NCBI GenBank assembly: GCA_943840615.1
Contig: CALSVI010000005.1
Location: 1-64,000 of the forward strand
Source of the DNA: an uncultured Luminiphilus sp.
GTDB lineage: Bacteria; Pseudomonadota; Gammaproteobacteria; Pseudomonadales; Halieaceae
Reading direction: 5' to 3'
DNA length: 64,000 nucleotides
Of the stretch, positions 57,027 to 64,000 are shown piece by piece. Position 1 is the stretch's first letter. Every line of letters starts with the position of its first letter. The notes under the pieces were generated by a model. It searched no databases, was not told the origin of the DNA, and saw nothing but the letters and a program-made list of their open reading frames with translations. Made by a program: the position numbers and the translations under genes.

Positions 57027-57778
57027 GCTTTATCCCGCAAGACTGGCAGCCCGCAGTAGCCGAACTGTCTGGCAAGACAATTCTCGTTACCGGAGCCAGC
57101 CGCGGCATTGGACGGGCCGTGGCATTGGCCTGCGCGCAACGAGGCGCCGAGGTATTACTGCTGGGTCGCGACGAGCCTGCGCTGGAGAACGTCTATGACG
57201 AGATCACCGCGGCGAAACTCAAAACTCCCGGGCTGATTCCCCTCGATCTCAACAGCGGCGACCCCGCCCTCTACGAGACGCTGGCCGGCGAACTCACTGC
57301 GGCAGGAGTGGAATTGAACGGTCTGGTCCACAACGCAAGCGTTTTAGGGGAACGACGCGCGCTTGCACAAACCTCGCCACAGAGTTGGCAGGAAGTGCTG
57401 CAAGTGAATATGACTTCGGTATTTCTATTGACCCGCGCGCTGATGCCGCTGCTGGAGGCTGCACCATCCGCTTCGGTGATACTCACCAGCTCCGGAGTCG
57501 GCCGGCGAGGCAAAGCCTACTGGGGGGCCTACGCCGTCTCGAAATTTGCCACCGAGGGTTACATGCAGGTGCTCGCCGACGAACTCGGTTCCACCAGCTC
57601 TGTGCGCGTGAACAGCCTGAATCCGGGCGCGGTGAACACCCGCATGCGACGGTTGGCTTACCCCGCTGAGCCTCCCAGCACTAACCCGGAACCCTCAGAA
57701 CTGACCGACCGCTGGATTTATTTACTGAGCGATGCAAGCTGTGCACTGAATGGCGAAACCCTAAACGCACAGGGCTGA
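57023..57778 (+). CDS. yciK: YciK-family SDR oxidoreductase
   Basis: 251 residues, classical SDR. NADP site ILVTGASRGIGRAVALA; NGLVHNASVLGERR; catalytic Ser in VILTSSGVGRRG and the YxxxK in WGAYAVSKFATEG. The reaction is unknown in the family. Its stop at 57776-57778 abuts that of the convergent rluB with no spacer. Confidence 0.93.
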   Translation: MSFIPQDWQPAVAELSGKTILVTGASRGIGRAVALACAQRGAEVLLLGRDEPALENVYDEITAAKLKTPGLIPLDLNSGDPALYETLAGELTAAGVELNGLVHNASVLGERRALAQTSPQSWQEVLQVNMTSVFLLTRALMPLLEAAPSASVILTSSGVGRRGKAYWGAYAVSKFATEGYMQVLADELGSTSSVRVNSLNPGAVNTRMRRLAYPAEPPSTNPEPSELTDRWIYLLSDASCALNGETLNAQG

Positions 57779-58663
57779 TCAGGCGTTGCGGCGTTTGCCG
57801 CGACCTGACGATCGCTGACCTTTATTCGCCAGACGCTCGCGGCGCTCAAGCTCTTTTTTGGAGAGTACGGCGGCCTTTTTCCCTGGCAGGCCTGCCATCT
57901 GATAGACGACATCGACATCCCGCTGGGGCAATTCCATCCATTGCCCCTTTTTCAGCTTGGAGGGCATAAAGACTTCACCGTAACGAACGCGCTTCAGGCG
58001 CGAGACCGTGCATCCCTGAGACTCCCAGAGTCGCCGGACCTCGCGATTGCGCCCGCCCATTAGCACGACATAAAAAAAGCGATTGATGCCGTCACCGCCA
58101 CCTTCTCTAATATCGGTGAAGCGGGCAGGACCATCATCCAATTCGACACCCTGCTTTAAACGCTCTAGCAAAGGTTCATCGACTCTGCCCATCACGCGGA
58201 CCAGATACTCTCGCTCGATGGCGCTCGACGGATGCATCAGGGCATTGGCCAGCGCACCATCGGTCGTAAACAGCAACACGCCAGAGGTATTGAAATCGAG
58301 ACGCCCCACCGAAATCCAGCGACCGCTCTTCAGAGCGGGTAACCGCTCGAACACCGTTTTTCGGCCTTCGGGGTCATTACGGGAGCACACTTCCCGCTCG
58401 GGCTTGTGGTAAAGCAGCACGCGAACCCGAGTGCTCTCTTCAAGCTCCACGGGTTTACCATCGAGTTTCACAGACTGCCCCGGTCGAACACGATCTCCGA
58501 GCCGAGCTAGGGTACCGTCTAGTGTGAGTCGCCCTTCCTCGATCCAGCGCTCCATTTTGCGCCGTGAGCCCAGGCCGAGGTTAGCCAATACCTTATGAAG
58601 CTTTTCACCCTTATCCTCATCGGCAGCAGGTTCGTCAGGGCGACGGGGTTTCTTGTTCGCCAT
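57779..58663 (-). CDS. rluB: 23S rRNA pseudouridine(2605) synthase
   Basis: 294 residues. An N-terminal S4 domain (EKLHKVLANLGLGSRRKME) precedes the RsuA-type catalytic domain with the Asp in GRLDFNTSGVLLFTTDG and then RNREVRRLWESQG. The basic tail ends GRGKRRNA. It overlaps the end of scpB by 29 bases. Confidence 0.96.
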   Translation of the reverse strand: MANKKPRRPDEPAADEDKGEKLHKVLANLGLGSRRKMERWIEEGRLTLDGTLARLGDRVRPGQSVKLDGKPVELEESTRVRVLLYHKPEREVCSRNDPEGRKTVFERLPALKSGRWISVGRLDFNTSGVLLFTTDGALANALMHPSSAIEREYLVRVMGRVDEPLLERLKQGVELDDGPARFTDIREGGGDGINRFFYVVLMGGRNREVRRLWESQGCTVSRLKRVRYGEVFMPSKLKKGQWMELPQRDVDVVYQMAGLPGKKAAVLSKKELERRERLANKGQRSSGRGKRRNA

Positions 58664-59349
58664 TATCGGCTCTCTCTACTTCCTGTGTCGTGGCTTCAGC
58701 CGCATCAGCGTCACTTTCCATCGACTCAAGTTCGGCGTCGACCCCTTCGGCAACAGATTCGTCGCTGCCCAGGGCCTCCGCTGCAGCCTCGGGCAACTCC
58801 AGCGCCAATTCACCCGAGAGATTATCGAGCTCTTTGATCTCCGCCAGCGGCGGCAGCTGATCAAGCGATTTTAAATTGAAGTAATCGAGAAACTGTCTGG
58901 TGGTCGCGTACATTGCGGGCCGACCCGGCACGTCACGGTGCCCCACTACTCGCACCCACTCACGCTCCAGGAGAGTTTTTACGATATTGGTGCTAACCGC
59001 CACACCGCGAATCTCCTCGATCTCCCCGCGGGTGATGGGCTGCCGATAGGCGATCAGTGAAAGCGTCTCCATCAGCGCACGTGAATACCGCGCGGGGCGC
59101 TCCTGCCATAGGCGACCCACCCAGGCCGCAAGGTTCTGCCGCACCTGAAACCGATATCCCGAGGCCACCTGCACGAGTTCATAGCCTCGATCCTCACAAC
59201 GCTCCTCCACGCATCTTGATGGCGGCGCGAATGTCTTCTTTGGCAGGACGCTCGTCCTCCTCGAACAGCAGTATCATTCTCTGCACGGACAGCGGCTCGC
59301 CTGCCGCCAGCAGCGCACCTTCCAAGATCTGCACCAATCCCGCTTCCAT
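58635..59349 (-). CDS. scpB: Segregation and condensation protein B, frameshifted
   Basis: About 238 residues. A start at 59349 gives MEAGLVQILEGALLAAGEPL and RMILLFEEDERPAKEDIRAA, the normal ScpB N-terminus. A single extra base near 59209-59212 then sends the frame to a stop. Corrected, it reads KMLEERCEDRGYELVQVA and the second winged helix with LSLIAYRQPITRGEIEEIRG. A long acidic tail follows. It acts with ScpA and SMC/MksB in chromosome condensation. Two bases downstream of scpA. This is the only frameshift seen after 37 kb. Confidence 0.93.
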
Positions 59350-59351
59350 GT

Positions 59352-60227
59352 TTACTCCGACTTCGCCTTTATGTGGATGGGACCAAAACCCTCTGTTTGG
59401 ACCAGCTCGATCAGGGACTCCTTCATGAGCTCCATGAGCGCCAGGAAGGTGACGACCACCCCCAGACGCCCCTCCTCCGGCTTGAACAGTGACACGAACG
59501 GTACGAAGCCGCCCTGATTCAAAGTCTCCAGCACCTGCGACATCCGCTCACGAGTGGAAAGTGACTCCATCTGGATCTGATGGCTGGCGTACATCTCTGC
59601 GCGCCGCAGCACCTCGCCCAACGCCAGAAATACTTCGCGCATGTCCACCTCGGGCAATGGCCGCTCTATATGCAGATCGGGGGGAGCCGCTGACGCCTGC
59701 CACAACTCCCGCTCCAATCGCGGCATCGCCTCGAGATCCTCGGCCGCCTTTTTGAAACGCTCATACTCCTGCAGTCGACGCACAAGATTGGCTCGAGGGT
59801 CTTCCTCTTCATCCTCGGCTTCACCCGCTCGTGGCAGCAACATGCGCGATTTGATTTCCGCCAGCATGGCCGCCATCAGAAGATACTCGGCGGCAAGCTC
59901 GAACTGCATCGCATCCATCAGTTCGACGTAGCGCATGTACTGCTCGGTGATCTGTGCGACATCAATATCCAGAATATCCAGATTTTGACGACGGATCAGA
60001 TACAGCAGCAGGTCGAGAGGCCCCTCAAAGGCATCGAGAAACACCTCGAGTGCCTGGGGCGGAATGTAAAGGTCTTTTGGGAGCTCAGTGACCGCCTCGC
60101 CGCGAACCATCGCAAAGGGCATCTCTCCCTGCTCGGGTCGCACAGACGCCTGCTCGGCCTCGGTAACAGTGTCACCGGGAGCGGCTTGAGCACCTTCCTG
60201 CGCGGTTTTTTCAACGGAACTGATCAC
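59352..60227 (-). CDS. scpA: Segregation and condensation protein A
   Basis: 291 residues. Kleisin N-terminal motif LDAFEGPLDLLLYLIRRQN and LDIDVAQITEQYMRYVELM, followed by EYLLMAAMLAEIKSRMLLP. The C-terminal winged helix ends GFGPIHIKAKSE. An N-terminal extension of about 60 residues may be partly untranslated; an internal start at MPFAMVRGE is possible. Coupled to scpB. Confidence 0.95.
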   Translation of the reverse strand: MISSVEKTAQEGAQAAPGDTVTEAEQASVRPEQGEMPFAMVRGEAVTELPKDLYIPPQALEVFLDAFEGPLDLLLYLIRRQNLDILDIDVAQITEQYMRYVELMDAMQFELAAEYLLMAAMLAEIKSRMLLPRAGEAEDEEEDPRANLVRRLQEYERFKKAAEDLEAMPRLERELWQASAAPPDLHIERPLPEVDMREVFLALGEVLRRAEMYASHQIQMESLSTRERMSQVLETLNQGGFVPFVSLFKPEEGRLGVVVTFLALMELMKESLIELVQTEGFGPIHIKAKSE

Positions 60228-60242
60228 AGAGAAATTATACCC

Positions 60243-60869
60243 TCAGGCAACCTCAAAGTCGCTGACGTCTCCAACACCGCGCCTCAAAATCAGCGGCGCC
60301 GACCCGGTCAGATCAATGACGCTGCTGGGCTCGAGACCACAGAAGCCGCCATCGATCACCAAATCCACCTCATGCTCAAGCTGGTCGCGAATATCGTGGG
60401 GGTCCGTCATCGGATAATCATTGCCCGGCAATGCGAGTGTGGCGCTCATGAGGGGCTCATCGAGCGTCCGCAACAATGACTGCGGAATCGGATGGTCCGG
60501 TACGCGCAAGCCGATGGTCTTTCGCTTCGGCTGCACCAGTCTCTTTGGCACATCTCGGGTCGCTTCCAGAATAAAAGTATAGGGGCCCGGTGTGGCATGG
60601 CGCAGCAGTCGATACGCCGTATTGTCGACCCGGGCATAGGTGCCCAGCTCAGATAAATCGCGACAAACCAGCGTGAAGTTGTGGTCTTCCCGCAGCGCTC
60701 GAATGCGTCGAATTCGCTCCATTGCTTTTTTATTGCCCAACTGGCAACCCAGGGCATAGGCAGAATCCGTCGGGTATACCGCCACACCGCCACTTTGAAT
60801 GATATCGACCGCCTGCTGAATCAGTCGGGGCTGCGGCGTTTCGGGGTGAATGGCAAAAAATTGGCTCAC
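60243..60869 (-). CDS. yciO: YciO/Sua5-family threonylcarbamoyl-AMP synthase-like protein
   Basis: About 208 residues from a GTG at 60869, which overlaps the stop of the PHP gene (GTGA); a longer frame lies inside that gene. GGVAVYPTDSAYALGCQLGN is the YrdC-fold nucleotide-site signature, with KRLVQPKRKTIGLRVPDH and SATLALPGNDYP. YciO is a paralogue of TsaC/Sua5 and its exact role is debated. Confidence 0.9.
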   Translation of the reverse strand: MSQFFAIHPETPQPRLIQQAVDIIQSGGVAVYPTDSAYALGCQLGNKKAMERIRRIRALREDHNFTLVCRDLSELGTYARVDNTAYRLLRHATPGPYTFILEATRDVPKRLVQPKRKTIGLRVPDHPIPQSLLRTLDEPLMSATLALPGNDYPMTDPHDIRDQLEHEVDLVIDGGFCGLEPSSVIDLTGSAPLILRRGVGDVSDFEVA

Positions 60870-61759
60870 AGCCGCTCCCACACCCCGAAGCCTGCTGGGA
60901 TATGGGCGATGTCGATACCCAATCCCGCACCATAAGTCGTGTCGCGATGAAAATCGGAGCCCACCGAGACGCATAAGTCGTGCTCTTTCACCAAGCGCCA
61001 GAGCGTGTCGGTATCGCCGGGTCTGGGGCGACCGTTAATGACCTCAATGGCTTCACCACCTGCGTCTGCGAACGCGCGTGTCAACGCCCGCAGCCGTGTC
61101 GCGGTCATTTTATAATCGAGCGGATGGGCCAGTACCGCTATTCCTCCCGCGCCGCGGAGGGTGACCACCGTCTCTTCGAGGGTCGGCCACAGCATCGATA
61201 TGTCTCCCGGTTTGCCGCGCCCCAGAAACCGTTTGAATGCCACAGCCTCGCTCTCGACATGCCCCGCTAGCACCATCCAGCGCGCGAAGTGCGGCCGCCC
61301 TATCTGACCCCCCTCCGCCACCGCCATCGCGCCGGCCAATGCGCCGGGCATATCGGCACGTTCCAGTTTGTGGGCGATCTTCTCCGCCCGATCTGCACGG
61401 GCTTGATTGAGCCTTTCCAGATGTGCCGTCAAAGCGGGCGCGCGAGGATCAAAACCGAGTCCCACCACGTGAATACCCACGCGGCCCCATTGGCATGAGA
61501 GCTCGACACCACTGACCAATTCGAGATGGTCAGGCACCGCAGCTGCGATGCTCAAATACCCGGCAATCGTGTCGTGATCCGTGAGTGAAAGGCGCTTAAC
61601 GCCCTCTCGCACCGCACGGTCCACCAATTCGCGTGGACTCAGGGCGCCATCAGAAGCGGCACTATGTGTGTGGAAGTCAATCAAGGCAATCTCTACACTG
61701 CGCCCCGAGTCAGGTAAATCACCGCCCAGGCTGAGAAGAATCGGCGGATTGTCTACCAT
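60866..61759 (-). CDS. trpH: PHP-domain phosphoesterase (RnaAM/TrpH type)
   Basis: 297 residues. PHP metal motifs are LIDFHTHSAASDGALSP, LSLTDHDTIAGYL, VSGVELSC, GIAVLAHPLDYK and SVGSDFHRDTTYG. The E. coli homologue removes nucleotides from 5' ends of small RNAs and hydrolyses 3',5'-bisphosphates. Translationally coupled to yciO. Divergent from yciB with a 45-base gap. Confidence 0.93.
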   Translation of the reverse strand: MVDNPPILLSLGGDLPDSGRSVEIALIDFHTHSAASDGALSPRELVDRAVREGVKRLSLTDHDTIAGYLSIAAAVPDHLELVSGVELSCQWGRVGIHVVGLGFDPRAPALTAHLERLNQARADRAEKIAHKLERADMPGALAGAMAVAEGGQIGRPHFARWMVLAGHVESEAVAFKRFLGRGKPGDISMLWPTLEETVVTLRGAGGIAVLAHPLDYKMTATRLRALTRAFADAGGEAIEVINGRPRPGDTDTLWRLVKEHDLCVSVGSDFHRDTTYGAGLGIDIAHIPAGFGVWERL

Positions 61760-61804
61760 AGTAGAGACGATAGCGAGCGCCGCGGCGCGGGATCAGGCCA
61801 ATCC

Positions 61805-62419
61805 ATGAGACAACTGTTGGAATTTCTGCCTCTGGTGCTTTTTTTCGGCGCCTATCAGATGGACGGCGACACCGTGGCCGTCAGTGACTGGTCCTATACC
61901 TTTGATGGCATTTTCAGTGCCACAGCAGTGCTGATGGTCAGCACCGTTGTGGTGTGGCTGCTCTGCTCTGCACTGGCGAAAAAAAATGACCGACGCATGA
62001 TGTGGATGGCCGTTGCCGTGGTGATTTTCGGGGCCGCAACGCTGATTCTGAGAGACCAGCGTTTTATCCAATGGAAGCCAACGGTGTTCAACTGGGTGCT
62101 GGCGGCGATCTTTCTGGGGTCACAGTATGTGGGCGAACGCAATCTCCTTCAGCGACTGCTGGGTGGTCAGCTCTCACTGACGCGTAAGGTATGGTCTCGA
62201 CTGAATGTACTGTGGATCGGCAACTTTACTGTGGTTGGTGCACTGAATCTTTTCGTCGCCTACCGATATGAGGAGGCCTTCTGGGTGTCTTACAAGCTTT
62301 ACTCCAGCATTGGCTTCACGGTCGTATTGATGCTTTTGACAATAGTGATTGTCGCTCCTCATTTAAAAGATCAGGATACCGCCGACGGAGATCACGAGCA
62401 CGCGGGAGGGTCACAATGA
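61805..62419 (+). CDS. yciB: Inner-membrane protein YciB (septation protein A family)
   Basis: 204 residues with five membrane segments. The family opening is LLEFLPLVLFFGAYQM; FIQWKPTVFNWVLAAIFL and the final cytoplasmic tail DHEHAGGSQ are also seen. YciB interacts with cell-elongation and division proteins and with envelope maintenance. Overlaps the next gene by four bases. Confidence 0.94.
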   Translation: MRQLLEFLPLVLFFGAYQMDGDTVAVSDWSYTFDGIFSATAVLMVSTVVVWLLCSALAKKNDRRMMWMAVAVVIFGAATLILRDQRFIQWKPTVFNWVLAAIFLGSQYVGERNLLQRLLGGQLSLTRKVWSRLNVLWIGNFTVVGALNLFVAYRYEEAFWVSYKLYSSIGFTVVLMLLTIVIVAPHLKDQDTADGDHEHAGGSQ

Positions 62420-63117
62420 GATTCCGCTTCGCAAATACGGTGTGCTCCTTGCGGGTCTTACTCCTGCCCGTTGTGCTGATGGCTCACTCGATAGGAATGG
62501 CTCAAGAGACCCAGTACGTCAGCGATAAGGTGCTCGTGCCCGTCCGCAGTGGCGCCGGTGCCGACTATCGTATTGTGAACCGTGGGCTGCCGTCGGGTAC
62601 GGCACTGCTGGTGTTTGCCGAGAGTGATGATGGCGAGTGGGCAGAGATCGAAACCCGTGGCGGAACCCGCGGCTGGATCCCCTCACAGTACCTCCAGCAG
62701 GAGCCTCCGGCAGCCCTATTGATCAACGACCTGCGAGTCGAACTGGAGCAGGCGAGAGCTGAACGCGATCGCGTGGTCAGTCAGCTCAACCAGAGTTCTA
62801 CCGAAGTGGATGAAGCCGACGAGACGATCATTGGCTTGACGACCACCATAGAGCGGACTCAGGCGGAGCTGACCGAGATCAAGCGCGTCTCGGCGGCCGC
62901 GCTGGATCTTGACCTCATGAATCAGCAGCTGGTTGCGGAGCTTGAGTCCGGACGCTCGAGCGCGGATCTGCTGAGATTGGAGAATGTGCGCCTTAGGGAG
63001 CGGATCGCCAACAATCAGATGATGGATGGGGCGTTGGCGGTCCTGCTGGGTGTGATTCTGGCAGTTGTCGCTCCACGACTGTGGCCGAGGAAGAAGCGAC
63101 CGGATGGATGGTCATAA
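62416..63117 (+). CDS. SH3-domain protein, TIGR04211 type
   Basis: 233 residues. A signal peptide (LLLPVVLMAHSIGMAQ) is followed by a bacterial SH3 domain (VLVPVRSGAGADYRIVNRGL to RGWIPSQYL), a long coiled coil (residues about 105-200) and one membrane segment (ALAVLLGVILAVVAPRLW) with a basic cytosolic end. This is the YgiM/TIGR04211 layout: a periplasmic domain tethered to the inner membrane. Function unknown. Confidence 0.9.
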   Translation: MRFRFANTVCSLRVLLLPVVLMAHSIGMAQETQYVSDKVLVPVRSGAGADYRIVNRGLPSGTALLVFAESDDGEWAEIETRGGTRGWIPSQYLQQEPPAALLINDLRVELEQARAERDRVVSQLNQSSTEVDEADETIIGLTTTIERTQAELTEIKRVSAAALDLDLMNQQLVAELESGRSSADLLRLENVRLRERIANNQMMDGALAVLLGVILAVVAPRLWPRKKRPDGWS

Positions 63118-63131
63118 AAAAGGAGAGCAGC

Positions 63132-63758
63132 ATGACGAGCTATACGATTTTATTGCGGCAACTAGGGGTTGCTTCGGCAGTCGCTGCGTTGGCTGTGTCT
63201 TTGTGCTTGCCGGGCGCGTGGGCAGATGACCAGATCGACAATCCGACGGTTTTGATGGAGACCACCGACGGCGAGATCACGATTGAGTTATTTGCAGACA
63301 AATCTCCCATCACGGTTGAGAATTTTCTGCGATACGTTGAAGACGGCCATTATGATGGCACCGTATTTCACCGGGTGATATCCAACTTTATGATTCAGGG
63401 TGGCGGTTTTACTACCGAACTCGAGGAGAAGCCGACTCGCGGGCCAATCGTCAATGAGTCCATCAACAAGCTCCATAACACTCGCGGCACCTTAGCCATG
63501 GCGCGCACCAGCGATCCTGACTCAGCCTCTGCCCAGTTTTTCATTAACCAACGGAGTAACCTGAGATTAGATTGGTCCGGGGGCAAGGATGGCTATACCG
63601 TATTTGGCGAAGTCATCGATGGCATGCAGGTGGTCGATATTATTTCGCTATCGGATACCGGCACGGCGCAAGCAAAGACGACGCGCGGGCCAACCAGCTT
63701 TCAGGATGTGCCGATCAAACCCGTCGTGATTCTCTCTATCAGCCGATTGAAGCCGTGA
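63132..63758 (+). CDS. Periplasmic cyclophilin-type peptidyl-prolyl isomerase
   Basis: About 208 residues from the ATG at 63132 (AGGAGAG before it). The leader [17 protein letters not shown] gives export. Cyclophilin active-site segments are [18 protein letters not shown] and [19 protein letters not shown], then [16 protein letters not shown]. Catalyses proline isomerisation during envelope protein folding (PpiA-like). An earlier start at 63081 overlaps the SH3 gene and is not preferred. Confidence 0.92.
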   Translation: MTSYTILLRQLGVASAVAALAVSLCLPGAWADDQIDNPTVLMETTDGEITIELFADKSPITVENFLRYVEDGHYDGTVFHRVISNFMIQGGGFTTELEEKPTRGPIVNESINKLHNTRGTLAMARTSDPDSASAQFFINQRSNLRLDWSGGKDGYTVFGEVIDGMQVVDIISLSDTGTAQAKTTRGPTSFQDVPIKPVVILSISRLKP

Positions 63759-64000
63759 TCCAGCTCAGCATTAATCTCAACAAGATTGCGCTAATCCGAA
63801 ATTCACGGGATACCCAGCAACCCGACCCCTGCGAATTCGCCGCAGCCTTGCTGAACGCGGGGGCTCACGGTGTCACGGTTCACCCTCGACCGGATCAACG
63901 GCATATCCGGGCTGACGACTGTGTCCGCCTGGGAGAGACAGGCCTTGGCCTCTTAACAGATGGCCGCAGTGGGCAGGTTAAGCCAGCCGATATCGAATTC
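63755..64000 (+). CDS. pdxJ: Pyridoxine 5'-phosphate synthase, N-terminal part
   Basis: 82 codons from a GTG at 63755 that overlaps the cyclophilin stop (GTGA), running off the window end. [20 protein letters not shown] opens the barrel, and [18 protein letters not shown] is the characteristic PdxJ phosphate/substrate segment. Makes pyridoxine phosphate from 1-deoxyxylulose 5-phosphate and 3-amino-2-oxopropyl phosphate. Confidence 0.88.
   Translation, partial: MIQLSINLNKIALIRNSRDTQQPDPCEFAAALLNAGAHGVTVHPRPDQRHIRADDCVRLGETGLGLLTDGRSGQVKPADIEF

Noticed and set aside
63995-64000. GAATTC at the window end as a cloning junction
   Set aside because: It is in frame within pdxJ and reads as normal coding sequence, so it is probably only where the window was cut.

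Overview
The window looks like a chromosome segment of a marine gammaproteobacterium, most likely of the OM60/NOR5 type (Halieaceae). This is inferred from protein character and gene order; no search was run. The backbone follows the order known around the O-antigen locus of Pseudomonas aeruginosa: uvrB, tRNA-Asn, [variable DNA], wbpM, wbpL, a wbpV-like epimerase, comEA-like, pyrF, lapB, lapA, ihfB, rpsA, cmk, aroA, tyrA, pheA, serC, gyrA, then mtaD, ubiG, mupP and yciK on the other strand. Behind these lie rluB, scpB, scpA, yciO, a PHP phosphatase, yciB, an SH3-domain protein, a cyclophilin and the start of pdxJ.

Region by region: 1-3.4 kb holds uvrB, tRNA-Asn, a Tsx-like porin, an unknown exported protein and a CsaA-like protein. 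3.5-11.6 kb is a complete sulfur-oxidation cluster, soxC-D-Y-Z-A-X-B on the minus strand, with a divergent DsrE-like / SoxS-like pair on the plus strand. 11.7-19.6 kb is a metal-binding DinB-like protein and an acyclic-terpene-utilisation (atu) cluster: atuA-atuC-atuE-atuF (geranyl-CoA carboxylase and partners), with a divergent TetR regulator atuR and a palindromic operator between atuA and atuR. 19.6-35.4 kb is a mosaic island divided by four direct copies of the 3' half of a tRNA-Ile(CAU)-like gene. It carries glycosyltransferases, three unrelated sulfotransferase domains, two methyltransferases, a transposase remnant, an enoyl-CoA hydratase beside a truncated acyl-CoA dehydrogenase, and a five-gene set: DUF5672, nucleotidyltransferase, PqqD-like, HPr-kinase-like and a Ser/Thr heptad-repeat protein. 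35.5-37.3 kb is a full-size acyl-CoA dehydrogenase. From 37.4 kb onward come surface-polysaccharide initiation genes and a dense housekeeping operon.

How it fits together: the sox set would supply electrons from thiosulfate and the atu set carbon from acyclic terpenoids, which suits a lithoheterotrophic coastal bacterium. The island genes and wbpM/wbpL/epimerase point to a decorated, possibly sulfated, cell-surface polysaccharide. The best candidate for an undescribed system is the PqqD / HPr-kinase / nucleotidyltransferase operon next to its Ser/Thr-rich repeat protein, placed inside modules bounded by tRNA-derived repeats.

A warning on sequence quality: about fifteen genes, nearly all before 37 kb, are interrupted by single-base insertions or deletions. 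Several fall in short homopolymers, and no clear nonsense substitution was found. I annotate these as single genes with frameshifts. Base-calling or assembly error is the simplest explanation, but recent gene decay cannot be excluded.
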